From assembly GCA_900550415.1 (NCBI GenBank), contig URSO01000001.1, positions 1-64,000 of the forward strand: a DNA stretch of 64,000 nucleotides, given 5' to 3'. The position numbers and the translations under genes were made by a program. The stretch comes from an uncultured Collinsella sp. Lineage in GTDB: Bacteria > Actinomycetota > Coriobacteriia > Coriobacteriales > Coriobacteriaceae. This document shows, piece by piece, positions 44,631 to 53,827 of this stretch. Every line of letters begins with the position of its first letter. Within the stretch, counting starts at the first letter, position 1. The notes under the pieces are model-generated. The model ran no database searches. It saw nothing but the letters and a program-made list of their open reading frames with translations, and was not told where the DNA came from.

Positions 44631-47279
44631 CTAGCAGACGGCGTAGTCCTGAGGCTCGCGGCCGTAGTAGGCGTCCAGGTAGAGCTCCTTGATCTCGCTC
44701 ATGAGCGGGTAGCGCGGGTTAGCGCCGGTGCACTGGTCGTTGAATGCCTGCTCGGTCATCTCGTCGAGGGTGTCGAGGAAGTACTGCTCGTCAACACCGT
44801 AGTCGGCGATGGTCTTCTTGACACCGATGAAGTCCTTGAGCTCCTCGAGCTTCGTGATGAAGTTCTCGAAGACCTCCTTGTCGTCCTTGCCCTCGATGCC
44901 GCAGTACTTGGCCATCTCGGCGTAGTTGTGCAGCGCGTTGGGGTAAGGATACTGGGAGAACGTGCCCATCTTGACGGGAGCCTCGGCGGCGTTGTAGCGC
45001 ATAACGCGGGTCAGGATGACGGCGTTGGCGAGGCCGTGAGGCAGGTGATGGAAGGCGCCGAGCTTGTGAGCCATGGAGTGGTTGAGGCCCAGGAAGGCGT
45101 TGGCGAAGGCCATACCGGCCATGCAAGAGGCGTTGTGCATCTCCTCGCGGGCATGCGGGTCCTTGGCGCCGTTCGTGAAGCTGGAGGGCAGGTTCTCGAA
45201 GACGAGCTTAGCAGCGCGCTCGGAGAGGCCCTTGGTGTAGTCGGAAGCCATGATGGAGACGTAGGACTCGATGGCGTGGGTCATGACGTCGATGCCGGAG
45301 GCAGCGGTCAGGCCGCGCGGGGCGGTCATGCAGTTGTCGGCGTCGACGATAGCCATGTTGGGGAGCAGCGCGTAGTCGGCGAGCGGCCACTTGATGCCGG
45401 TCTCCTTGTCGGTGATGATGGCGAACGGCGTGCACTCGGAGCCGGTACCCGAAGAGGTCGGGACGGCGACGAAGTAGGCCTTCTTGCCCATCTCGGGGAA
45501 AGTGAAGATACGCTTGCGGATGTCCATGAAGTCCATGGCCATGTCCTCAAACTTGCACTCGGGGTGCTCGTACATCATCCACATGATCTTGCCGGCGTCC
45601 ATAGCGGAGCCACCGCCGACGGCGATGATGACGTCCGGCTCAAAGAGAGCCATCTGCTTGGCGCCGCGACGTGCGCACTGCAGCGACGGATCGGGCTCGA
45701 CGTCGTAGAAGCAGTCGTGGGCGATGCCCATCTCGTCGAGCTTGGCCTCGATGGCGCGGGTGTTGCCATTCTTGAAGAGGAACTGGTCGGTGACGATGAA
45801 GGCGCGCTTCTTGCCCATGACGTTGCCAAGCTCGTCGAGGGCGACGGGCGTGGAACCCTTCTTGAAGTAGACCTTCTCGGGAGCGCGGAACCACAGCATG
45901 TTCTCACGGCGCTCGGCCACAGTCTTAACGTTGATCAAGTGCTTCACCCCAACGTTCTCGGAGACGGAGTTGCCGCCCCAGGAGCCGCAGCCCAGGGTCA
46001 GAGACGGCTTCATGCCAAAGTTGTACAGGTCACCGATGCCGCCGTGCGAGGACGGAGTGTTGATGACGATACGGCAGGCCTTCATGACGTGCTCGAACAG
46101 GCTGATCTTCTCGGCCTGGGCGGGGTGCACGTACAGAGAGGCGGTGTGGCCCGGGCCACCGGCGAGCACCAGGTGCTCGGCCTTGTCGACGGCCTCCTGG
46201 AAGTCCTTGGCGTGGTACATGGCCAGGACCGGGGAGAGCTTCTCGTGGGAGAACTCCTCCTTGGCGGGGTCGGTGGAGGTGACCTCGGCGATCAGGATCT
46301 TGGTCTTGGCAGGAACCTCGATGCCTGCGAGCTCGGCGATCTTGGCGGCAGCCATGCCGGGGATGCGGTGGTCGAGAGCGCCGTTCTTGAACATGGCGGC
46401 ACGCAGGGCCTCCATCTCGGCACCCTGCTTGACGAAGTAGCAGCCGCGCTTCTGGAACTCGGCCTTAACCTGGTCATAGATGGTGTCGATGACGGTCACG
46501 GACTGCTCGGAAGCGCAGATCATGCCGTTGTCGAAGGTCTTGGAGTGGATGATGGAGTTGACGGCGAGCAGCACGTCGGCGGTGTCATCGATGATGACCG
46601 GGGTGTTACCGGCGCCAACGCCCAGGGCGGGCTTGCCCGAGGAGTAGGCGGCCTTGACCATGCCCGGGCCACCGGTGGCGAGGATGATGTCGACGTCGCG
46701 CATGACCATGTTGGTCAGCTCGATGGAGGGGACATCGACCCAGCCGATGATGCCCTCGGGGGCGCCGGCCTTGACGGCGGCGTCAAGCACGAGCTTGGCG
46801 GCGGCGATGGTGCACTTGGCGGCTGCCGGGTGCGGGGAGATGATGATGCCGTTGCGGGTCTTCAGGCTGATCAGCGTCTTGAAGATCGCGGTGGAGGTGG
46901 GGTTGGTCGTCGGGATGACGGCGCCCACGATGCCGATGGGCTCGGCGATCTTGGTGATGCCGTAGGCCTCGTCGCGCTCCAGAACGCCACAGGTCTTGGT
47001 GTTCTTGTAAGCGTTGTAGATGTACTCTGCGGCGTAGTGGTTCTTGATGACCTTGTCCTCAAGAACGCCGCGGCCGGTCTCCTCGATGGCCATCTTCGCC
47101 AACGGGATACGAGCCTTGTTGGCGGCCATGGCGGCCTCATAGAAGATCTTGTCGACCTGCTCCTGCGTGTACGTAGCAAAAAGCGCCTGGGCCTCTCGCA
47201 TCTGAGCGAGCTTAGCCTCAAGCGCCTCTACGTTGTCCACAATTGCGGGAGTAGTGTTTTCCGGTGACTTTTTCACCAT
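44631..47279 (-). CDS. adhE: Bifunctional acetaldehyde-CoA/alcohol dehydrogenase
   Basis: 882 residues in two enzymes. The N-terminal aldehyde dehydrogenase part has its catalytic Cys in NGMICASEQ; the C-terminal iron alcohol dehydrogenase part (from about 460) has GGGSAMDAGK for NAD and the metal His residues in LNHSMAHKLGAFHHLPHG. It turns acetyl-CoA to ethanol and regenerates NAD; AdhE forms spirosome filaments. GGAGA precedes the ATG. The very even codon use suggests high expression. Palindromes upstream suggest regulation. Confidence 0.97.
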   Translation of the reverse strand: MVKKSPENTTPAIVDNVEALEAKLAQMREAQALFATYTQEQVDKIFYEAAMAANKARIPLAKMAIEETGRGVLEDKVIKNHYAAEYIYNAYKNTKTCGVLERDEAYGITKIAEPIGIVGAVIPTTNPTSTAIFKTLISLKTRNGIIISPHPAAAKCTIAAAKLVLDAAVKAGAPEGIIGWVDVPSIELTNMVMRDVDIILATGGPGMVKAAYSSGKPALGVGAGNTPVIIDDTADVLLAVNSIIHSKTFDNGMICASEQSVTVIDTIYDQVKAEFQKRGCYFVKQGAEMEALRAAMFKNGALDHRIPGMAAAKIAELAGIEVPAKTKILIAEVTSTDPAKEEFSHEKLSPVLAMYHAKDFQEAVDKAEHLVLAGGPGHTASLYVHPAQAEKISLFEHVMKACRIVINTPSSHGGIGDLYNFGMKPSLTLGCGSWGGNSVSENVGVKHLINVKTVAERRENMLWFRAPEKVYFKKGSTPVALDELGNVMGKKRAFIVTDQFLFKNGNTRAIEAKLDEMGIAHDCFYDVEPDPSLQCARRGAKQMALFEPDVIIAVGGGSAMDAGKIMWMMYEHPECKFEDMAMDFMDIRKRIFTFPEMGKKAYFVAVPTSSGTGSECTPFAIITDKETGIKWPLADYALLPNMAIVDADNCMTAPRGLTAASGIDVMTHAIESYVSIMASDYTKGLSERAAKLVFENLPSSFTNGAKDPHAREEMHNASCMAGMAFANAFLGLNHSMAHKLGAFHHLPHGLANAVILTRVMRYNAAEAPVKMGTFSQYPYPNALHNYAEMAKYCGIEGKDDKEVFENFITKLEELKDFIGVKKTIADYGVDEQYFLDTLDEMTEQAFNDQCTGANPRYPLMSEIKELYLDAYYGREPQDYAVC

Positions 47280-47314
47280 TTGTGTCTCCTTGCGATCGGA
47301 GATTTACCCTACGC

Positions 47315-47330
47315 CTTGCATGATAGCAAG
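47315..47330 (-). promoter_or_regulatory. adhE -10 box inside an inverted repeat
   Basis: CTTGC (47315-47319) and GCAAG (47326-47330) flank ATGATA, which read on the minus strand is TATCAT, a good -10 box. A repressor bound here would block the promoter. No strong -35 box is seen. Confidence 0.5.
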
Positions 47331-47372
47331 AAATTATTCGGCGAACGGTCAGATTCCTCTAAAAGGCACACT

Positions 47373-47400
47373 AAAACGCTTCAATAAACTGAAGCGTTTT
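47373..47400. promoter_or_regulatory. Perfect palindrome upstream of adhE
   Basis: AAAACGCTTCA (47373-47383) and TGAAGCGTTTT (47390-47400) are exact reverse complements six bases apart. It lies about 95 bases before the adhE start and about 70 before its likely transcription start. It could be an operator, or a bidirectional terminator insulating adhE from the transposase side. The remaining bases of this 331-base gap between adhE and the transposase hold the left repeat and no gene. Confidence 0.55.
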
Positions 47401-47431
47401 AACTGAAACTATCTGCCAGTGCATCGCCCCG

Positions 47432-47480
47432 CTCATTGGGGACAGACTTACATGAGTGGCTTCACTCATTTGGGACAGAC
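47432..47480 (+). repeat. Left REP-like repeat
   Basis: 49 bases. GGGGACAGAC (47438-47447), TTAC, a hairpin ATGAGTG-GCTT-CACTCAT (47452-47469), then TGGGACAGAC (47471-47480). It matches the reverse complement of the right copy at 44 of 49 positions, by eye. Confidence 0.85.
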
Positions 47481-47610
47481 ATCGATTTGCGATTTTGTCG
47501 TTTTGGGCCTGTTTTTGTCGCTGATTGGATATAAATAGGTCAAAGGCTCAGCATTTCGCGTTTCTTCTCTCCTTTTAGGTGTTGCCTGTACGGCTTTGAA
47601 AGGAGAGACC

Positions 47611-48387
47611 ATGCCCCGATGCGCCCGCGAAATTTCGCTCACCGGCTATTACCACGTCTTTGACCGCGGTAACTCCAAACAGATCATTTTTGAAGATGAT
47701 TCCGACCGCTATCGTTTCCTATCGGACATATCGGACAGGTTTGCGTGCCATGACGTGGCAGTGTTGGCCTGGTGCCTTATGGATAATCACTTCCATTTGA
47801 TGGTTGATGACCCATATGACAACCTTTCAAAGGCAATGCAGTGCGCGCTGACGGCCTATGCCAAGTATTTCAATGGAAAAACGGGAAGAACGGGTCACCT
47901 GTTTGATAATCGCTATTCGCGGATCGCGGTCGAGTCGGACACGCAGGCGGTGCAGTTGCTCGATTATATCCATCTCAATCCTGTGAAAGGTGTGCTCGAC
48001 TCGCTCGATGCCTACCGCTGGTCAAGCTACAAGGCATACCAGCTGGGATACGATCCCTTTGATATCTGTGACGCGGCCCCTATGCTCGATATTGTCGGAG
48101 GCTCTCGTTGCTATTGCGAGCATCTCGAGGAAGTTGCCGGGCGCATCTGGTCAGTGGAGATTCTTCCGCGCCGACGGATCCCCGATGAGGACGCCCTTTC
48201 CGTTGCGCGCGAAGTTTTGCCGAGCATGGATCCTGCGCTGCTCAAGGCCCTGCCACGCTCCGAACGTGATGCCTGTCTGCTGAGGCTCAGGCGGGCACAT
48301 CTCACGGTCAAGCAAATTGCCCGTATCACCGGTATCGGCGCTACAAGCGTGACCAAGGCCACTGTAGGCTGGAAGGAGGCAGCGTGA
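47611..48387 (+). CDS. REP-associated tyrosine transposase (Y1/HUH family)
   Basis: 258 residues. The HUH motif is in CLMDNHFHLMVD, and the candidate nucleophile Tyr lies in ALTAYAKYFNGKTGR. A C-terminal helix-turn-helix (LTVKQIARITGIGATSVTKA) could read the REP hairpins. RAYT proteins nick and join single-stranded REP DNA. The frame is intact and the ATG follows AAAGGAGAG, so the gene looks functional. GC content and start context resemble the neighbours, which fits a resident element. Confidence 0.9.
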   Translation: MPRCAREISLTGYYHVFDRGNSKQIIFEDDSDRYRFLSDISDRFACHDVAVLAWCLMDNHFHLMVDDPYDNLSKAMQCALTAYAKYFNGKTGRTGHLFDNRYSRIAVESDTQAVQLLDYIHLNPVKGVLDSLDAYRWSSYKAYQLGYDPFDICDAAPMLDIVGGSRCYCEHLEEVAGRIWSVEILPRRRIPDEDALSVAREVLPSMDPALLKALPRSERDACLLRLRRAHLTVKQIARITGIGATSVTKATVGWKEAA

Positions 48388-48420
48388 GGTAGGGGCCGAA
48401 CCGCAGTCGGCATGCGTTAC

Positions 48421-48469
48421 GTCTGTCCCCAATGCGTGAAAACACTCATGTAAGTCTGTCCCCAATGAG
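48421..48469 (-). repeat. Right REP-like repeat, inverted
   Basis: Inverted copy of the left repeat. It has GTCTGTCCCC words at both sides of a hairpin at 48432-48449 (ATGCGTG-AAAA-CACTCAT, one mismatch in the stem). It starts 33 bases after the transposase stop. Confidence 0.85.
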
Positions 48470-48472
48470 TGC

Positions 48473-48505
48473 AAAAAGGCGCCCTCCGTGGGGGAGGACG
48501 CCTTT
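48473..48505 (-). terminator. Terminator of rpmB
   Basis: On the minus strand AAAGGCG and CGCCTTT flank a CCTCC/GGAGG inner stem and are followed by more T. It lies about 70 bases after the rpmB stop, directly beside the right REP repeat. Confidence 0.8.
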
Positions 48506-48573
48506 GGTAAGTTCTATATGAACGCGAGGTCTTTGACCCGGAGAGTCCGAGGTACTTGTTGGTAAGACCTTAT

Positions 48574-48762
48574 TTAGGAGCGCGCAACCTTGCCAGACTT
48601 GAGGCAGGTGGAGCAAACGTTCATCTTGCGACGGTGACCATCGACGACGACGTAGACGCGCTGGATGTTGGGGCGGAACTTACGGTTGGTGACGCGGTGA
48701 GAGTGGCTGATGGAGCGACCGGCAACGGGGTGCTTACCGCAAACTTCGCAAACTTTGGACAT
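48574..48762 (-). CDS. rpmB: 50S ribosomal protein L28
   Basis: 62 residues: MSKVCEVCGKHPVAGRSISH, then RRKMNVCSTCLKSGKV. Two CxxC pairs show the zinc-binding form of L28. AAGGAGGG lies six bases before the ATG. An in-frame upstream ATG would add 16 residues not typical of L28. Single-gene unit. Confidence 0.96.
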   Translation of the reverse strand: MSKVCEVCGKHPVAGRSISHSHRVTNRKFRPNIQRVYVVVDGHRRKMNVCSTCLKSGKVARS

Positions 48763-49030
48763 AACTGACCCTCCTTGGGCGACAAACGAACATGTCGCGT
48801 TAACAAACAAGCCTGAACTATAGCACAGAAGCAGCTCCCTGTGCGTAATCTACACAGAGATATTCCTCTTTTGGCGATAGTGCTCACGCCACGGCCCTGG
48901 ACGTAGATCCGATTTGCGTGCAGCAGAGGGGATTATGCCAGCTCGTGCGTGCGTTTTCAAGCTCGTCCCACAAATATATATAGGTTTATGGAGCACCTGC
49001 GCCCGTTTACGGATTGCCCTGTATTTATGC
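48763..49030. other. Divergent gap between rpmB and the pyr leader
   Basis: No gene is seen. ACTATA at 48817-48822 gives TATAGT on the minus strand, preceded there by TGC, an extended -10 that fits an rpmB promoter. An AT-rich run (AAATATATATAGG) lies near 48972. The rest shows no clear structure. Confidence 0.5.
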
Positions 49031-49059
49031 TCGCAATTAAGCTCGAGGTTGGCTACACT
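49031..49059 (+). promoter_or_regulatory. Candidate promoter of the pyr operon
   Basis: TCGCAA (49031-49036), 17 bases, then TACACT (49054-49059). A start near 49066 gives a leader of about 150 bases with the attenuator structures listed next. Confidence 0.5.
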
Positions 49060-49065
49060 ATCCCT

Positions 49066-49798
<733 letters not shown>

Positions 49799-49802
49799 TA
49801 CC

Positions 49803-50747
49803 GTGGCGTTCAACCATAAGCACCTGATCGACATTACCGAGTACTCCGAAGAGGACATCAAGCTCATCCTCGAGACCGCCAAGGCGTTCTCTGAGGTCAA
49901 CGAGCGTACGATCAAGAAGGTCCCCACGCTCAAGGGCAAGACCATCGTCAACATGTTCAACGAGCCCTCGACGCGCACCCGCAGCTCCTTCGAGCTCGCC
50001 GAGAAGCGCCTTTCGGCCGACAGCCTCAACTTTGGCGGCTCCTCGACCTCCACGGTCAAGGGCGAGAGCCTCGTCGACACCGTCGAGACCCTCAACGCCT
50101 ACAAGATTGATTGCATCGTCGTTCGCGATAAGCACGCCGGTGCTCCCTACATCGTCACGCAGAACTCGCCCGCGAGCGTCATCTGCGCCGGCGACGGCAA
50201 GCACAACCACCCCACGCAGGCCCTGCTCGACCTGTACACCATCTGGGAGCACAAGGGTGACTTCCACGGTCTGAAGGTCGCCGTCGTCGGCGATATCGCG
50301 CACTCCCGCGTGTGCGGCTCGCTGATCCCCGCACTTAAGATCATGGGCTGCGAGACCTACGCCGTCGCCCCCGGCACGCTGCTGCCGCCGGCGCCCGAGG
50401 TCCTGGGCTGCGACCACGTGACGAGCGACCTCGATTCCGTCCTGCCCGAGCTGGACGTCGTCTACATGTTGCGCGTGCAGCAGGAGCGCCTCGAGGGCGC
50501 ACCGTTCCCCACGATTCGTGAGTACCACAAGCTCTTCGGTCTGACCAAGGACCGCGAGAAGCTCATGAAGCCCGATGCGATTATCTGCCACCCGGGCCCC
50601 ATCAACCGCGGCGTTGAGTTCGACTCCTATATGGCCGACCACCCGCAACGCTCCGTCATCCTGGAGCAGGTCTACGCCGGTATCTGCGTGCGTATGGCTA
50701 TCCTGTATCTGCTGCTTGGAGGTGCCGATAATGGCCTTGCTTCTTAA
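49803..50747 (+). CDS. pyrB: Aspartate carbamoyltransferase catalytic chain
   Basis: 314 residues. Carbamoyl-phosphate loop S56-T-R-T-R (EPSTRTRSSFE), then SSTSTVKGES and the HPTQALLDL segment. It makes carbamoyl-aspartate. GTG at 49803 is favoured, as GGGAGG overlaps the earlier GTG at 49791. No pyrI regulatory chain is next to it. The 3' end overlaps pyrC by 17 bases. Confidence 0.96.
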   Translation: MAFNHKHLIDITEYSEEDIKLILETAKAFSEVNERTIKKVPTLKGKTIVNMFNEPSTRTRSSFELAEKRLSADSLNFGGSSTSTVKGESLVDTVETLNAYKIDCIVVRDKHAGAPYIVTQNSPASVICAGDGKHNHPTQALLDLYTIWEHKGDFHGLKVAVVGDIAHSRVCGSLIPALKIMGCETYAVAPGTLLPPAPEVLGCDHVTSDLDSVLPELDVVYMLRVQQERLEGAPFPTIREYHKLFGLTKDREKLMKPDAIICHPGPINRGVEFDSYMADHPQRSVILEQVYAGICVRMAILYLLLGGADNGLAS

Positions 50748-52020
50748 GAATGCCCACGTCGTCGATCCGTCCGTCGAGCTTGACGGTGTCGTCGACGTCC
50801 TGATCGACGGTGACAAGATCGCCGAGGTCGGCGAGAACCTCGCCGCCGAGGGAGCCGAGGTCCGCGACCTTTCCGGCAAGTATCTCGTCCCCGGCCTGGT
50901 GGATATGCACGTGCATCTGCGCGAGCCTGGCTACGAGGTCAAAGAGGACATCGAGAGCGGCACCCGCGCTGCTGCCAAGGGCGGCTTCACCGGCGTGTGC
51001 GCCATGCCCAACACCGATCCCGTCACCGATAACGGCACCGTCGTGGAGTTCGTCAAGTCCCGCGCTGCCGAGGTCGGCCACTGCCGCGTCTATCCGTCGG
51101 GCGCCATGACCCGCGGTCTTAAGGGCGAGGCCATGTCCGAGATGGGCGATATGGTCGCCCACGGCGCCGTCGCCTTCACCGACGATGGTCGCGGCGTGCA
51201 GGGCGCGGGCATGCTCCGTCGCTGCATGGACTACGGCAAGATGTTCGGCAAGGTCTTTATGAGCCACTGCCAGGACGAGGATCTGGTCGGCCACGGCCAG
51301 ATCAACGAGGGCAAGGTCTCGACCCGTCTGGCCCTCGAGGGTTGGCCGGCCGCCGGCGAGGAGCTTCAGATTGCCCGCGACATCGAGATTGCCAAGCTGA
51401 CCGGTGCCAAGCTGCACATCCAGCACATCTCCACCGCTCATGGCCTGGAGCTCGTGCGTGCCGGTAAGGCTGCCGGTGTCCAGGTGACCTGCGAGGCCAC
51501 CCCGCACCACATGTTCCTGACCGAGAACGACCTGGACGAGACCTACAACACCTCGCTCAAGGTCAATCCGCCGCTGCGCACCGACGAGGATGCCGAGGCC
51601 ATCCGTCAGGGTGTCATCGACGGTACCGTCGACGCTATCGTTACCGACCACGCTCCCCACACCCCGTGGGAGAAGGCCCGCGAGTTCGAGCTCGCGCCCT
51701 TTGGAATGATTGGCCTCGAGACTTCGCTGTCGCTCGTGCTCACTGAGCTGGTCAACACGGGCAAGATGAGCGTGAGCCGCATGGTCGAGCTCATGGCCAT
51801 CAAGCCGCGTGAGATTCTGGGCCTCGATCAGGTTCAGATCAAGGCGGGCTCTGTCGCCGACCTGACCGTGTTCGACCCCTCCGCAACCTGGACGGTTGGC
51901 GAGGACGGTTACGAGTCGCGCGCCGAGAACTCCGGTTTTGCCGGCCGCACGCTCACCGGTCGTGCCACCGATGTATTTGTCGGTGGCAAGCAGACGCTCG
52001 CCGACGGCTGCATCTGCTAG
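50731..52020 (+). CDS. pyrC: Dihydroorotase
   Basis: 429 residues, class I. Metal ligands H60 and H62 lie in DMHVHLREPG, others in HCQDEDLV, HIQHIS and VTDHAPH. It closes the dihydroorotate ring. The start lies inside pyrB, after TTGGAGGTG, so the two are coupled. A GC-rich hairpin follows the stop. Confidence 0.97.
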   Translation: MALLLKNAHVVDPSVELDGVVDVLIDGDKIAEVGENLAAEGAEVRDLSGKYLVPGLVDMHVHLREPGYEVKEDIESGTRAAAKGGFTGVCAMPNTDPVTDNGTVVEFVKSRAAEVGHCRVYPSGAMTRGLKGEAMSEMGDMVAHGAVAFTDDGRGVQGAGMLRRCMDYGKMFGKVFMSHCQDEDLVGHGQINEGKVSTRLALEGWPAAGEELQIARDIEIAKLTGAKLHIQHISTAHGLELVRAGKAAGVQVTCEATPHHMFLTENDLDETYNTSLKVNPPLRTDEDAEAIRQGVIDGTVDAIVTDHAPHTPWEKAREFELAPFGMIGLETSLSLVLTELVNTGKMSVSRMVELMAIKPREILGLDQVQIKAGSVADLTVFDPSATWTVGEDGYESRAENSGFAGRTLTGRATDVFVGGKQTLADGCIC

Positions 52021-52040
52021 CATAGCCTTATCGCTTTTGT

Positions 52041-52068
52041 GCGCGGCGCCCTTGCGGTGCCGCGCTTT
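52041..52068 (+). terminator. Hairpin between pyrC and pyrK
   Basis: A 10-pair stem with one G-T pair (52041-52050 with 52056-52065) closes a CTTGC loop and is followed by TTTCTGTT. The T-run is broken, so partial termination inside the operon is likely. Confidence 0.6.
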
Positions 52069-52112
52069 CTGTTCGTTTAGACCATGCAACCGCATGGGGG
52101 ATTGGAGCGTCT

Positions 52113-52904
52113 ATGCCCACACCTTCCACTGCACGCATGCACGACTTCGAGGTCGTCTCGAACCAGGAGATCGCCGACGGCATCTTCTCGCTCGTAATCT
52201 CGGCCCCCAAGCTTGCAAGTGCGCTCAAGCCCGGTCAGTTTGTGAACATCGCCGTCCCCGGCGATGCGTCTTCTCTGCTTCGTGTGCCCTTGAGTTTCTA
52301 CCGCGCCGACGCCGAGGCCGGCACCGTCGAGCTGTGGTACGCCGTCGTGGGCGACGATACCCGCCGTTTGTCCCAGATGGGCCCTGGCTCCACCTCCAAC
52401 CTGTTGGGCCCCGGTGGCCGTGGCTGGATGGTACCCGAGGGCACCAGGAAGGCACTGCTCGTCGCCGGTGGCATCGGCGTTCCGCCTGTGCTGTGTCTTG
52501 CCGGCATGCTTGCCGAGCAGGGTGTTGATGTGGATGTGTGCCTGGGCTTTGGCACCGCTTCCAAAGTCGTGGGTGTCGATGAGTTCCGCGCGCTGGGCGC
52601 CACGGTTAACGTGTGCACCGACGACGGTTCGCTCGGCACGCACGGTTTTTGCACCGATCCTGCCGCAGAACTGCTTGGCGAGGGCGGCTACGACTACGTG
52701 GCCAGCTGCGGCCCCGCCGTCATGATGAAGAAAGTCGCCGCCGCTGCCGCTGAGGCCGGTGCGTACTGCGAGGTGTCGCTCGAGCGCATGATGAGCTGCG
52801 GCTTTGGCGCCTGCAACACCTGCAATGTCGAGACGGTCGACGGTATGAAGGGCGCCTGCATGTGCGGCCCCGTGTTCGATGCTTCCAAGGTGGTGGTCTT
52901 CTAG
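52113..52904 (+). CDS. pyrK: Dihydroorotate dehydrogenase electron-transfer subunit
   Basis: 263 residues. FAD domain (LKPGQFVNIAVPG; LRVPLSFYRADAE), NAD domain (LLVAGGIGVPPVLCLA) and a C-terminal 2Fe-2S site with Cys in SCGFGACNTC and ACMCGP. With PyrD it forms the NAD-linked class 1B enzyme. ATG nine bases after a GGAG-like site. Stop overlaps the GTG of pyrD by one base. Confidence 0.95.
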   Translation: MPTPSTARMHDFEVVSNQEIADGIFSLVISAPKLASALKPGQFVNIAVPGDASSLLRVPLSFYRADAEAGTVELWYAVVGDDTRRLSQMGPGSTSNLLGPGGRGWMVPEGTRKALLVAGGIGVPPVLCLAGMLAEQGVDVDVCLGFGTASKVVGVDEFRALGATVNVCTDDGSLGTHGFCTDPAAELLGEGGYDYVASCGPAVMMKKVAAAAAEAGAYCEVSLERMMSCGFGACNTCNVETVDGMKGACMCGPVFDASKVVVF

Positions 52905-53827
52905 TGGGTACCGTGAACATGGCCGTCGATTTCGGCGGCGTCAAGATGCAGAACCCCATCAACACCGCAGCCGGTACCTTCGGCTACGGTTGGCAGTTCC
53001 AGAATTTCTTCGATGTTTCCCAGCTGGGCGCCATTACCACCAAGGGCTGTGCCGCCGAGCCCTGGCCGGGCAACCCTGCGCCTCGCATGGCCGAGATTCC
53101 TGGCGGTATGATCAACTCCGTGGGACTGCAGAACCCCGGTGTCGCCGCCTTTGCCCGTGAGTCCGGCCTGTGGCTCGAGCAGCTGTCCAAGGACGGTTGC
53201 CAGGTCATTTGCCAGGTTGCCGGGCACTCCGTTGACGAGTTTGTCCGCGCACTCGAGATGTATGTCGAGCTGTGCCCCTGGGCTGCCGGCTACGAGATCA
53301 ACGTGAGCTGCCCTAATATCGCCGCCGGCGGTGCCGCCATGGGCTCCACGCCCGAGGGCGCCTCTTCCGTTATGGCTGCTTGCCGCAAGGTGACCGATAA
53401 GCCGCTGTTCGTGAAGATGGCGCCGGTCAACGTCGCCGAGATCGCCAAGGCCCTCGAGGCTGCCGGCGCCGACGGCCTTTCGGTCATCAACTCCATCCAG
53501 GGCATGGCCATCGACGTCCATACCCGCAAGTCCCGCGTGGCCAAGCCCAAGGGCGGCCTTTCGGGCCCGCTGTGCCACCACATCGCCGTGCGCATGGTCT
53601 GGGAGGTTGCCCAGGCCGTCGATATCCCCATCAACGGTGTCGGCGGTGTCATGACTGGCGAGGATGCGGCTGAGTTTATCCTGGCCGGCGCCACCTGCGT
53701 GTCGGTCGGCATGGCCAACTTCGTCGATCCGTGCGCTTCGCTTAAGATCGCGCATGAGCTCGAGGCCTGGGCCGAGTCCCAGGGCGTAAAGGACATCAAC
53801 GAGCTGGTGGGTGCTTTCGAATGCTAG
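52904..53827 (+). CDS. pyrD: Dihydroorotate dehydrogenase class 1B, catalytic subunit
   Basis: 307 residues. FMN barrel start VDFGGVKMQNPINTAAGTFG, and the active-site Cys in INVSCPNIAAGG, which marks class 1. Its partner PyrK is adjacent, so NAD is the acceptor. GTG at 52904 is used; GTG 52913 or ATG 52919 would trim up to five residues. Overlaps pyrF by seven bases. Confidence 0.95.
   Translation: MGTVNMAVDFGGVKMQNPINTAAGTFGYGWQFQNFFDVSQLGAITTKGCAAEPWPGNPAPRMAEIPGGMINSVGLQNPGVAAFARESGLWLEQLSKDGCQVICQVAGHSVDEFVRALEMYVELCPWAAGYEINVSCPNIAAGGAAMGSTPEGASSVMAACRKVTDKPLFVKMAPVNVAEIAKALEAAGADGLSVINSIQGMAIDVHTRKSRVAKPKGGLSGPLCHHIAVRMVWEVAQAVDIPINGVGGVMTGEDAAEFILAGATCVSVGMANFVDPCASLKIAHELEAWAESQGVKDINELVGAFEC

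Larger units (their letters stand above)
47432..48469 (+). mobile_element. REP-associated tyrosine transposase unit
   Basis: One HUH transposase gene lies between two 49-base copies of the same sequence in opposite orientation. Each copy has a small hairpin between two GGGACAGAC words. This layout is known for RAYT genes and their REP sequences, which are usually domesticated rather than freely mobile. No target-site duplication was identified. Confidence 0.75.

Noticed and set aside
44622..47267. Open frame of 881 codons on the plus strand opposite adhE
   Set aside because: It mirrors adhE exactly and arises because adhE avoids TTA, CTA and TCA codons. The translation is low-complexity and matches no family.
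47280..47431. Rex redox-repressor site before adhE
   Set aside because: No TTGTGA-N-TCACAA type sequence is present; the palindromes seen have a different sequence.
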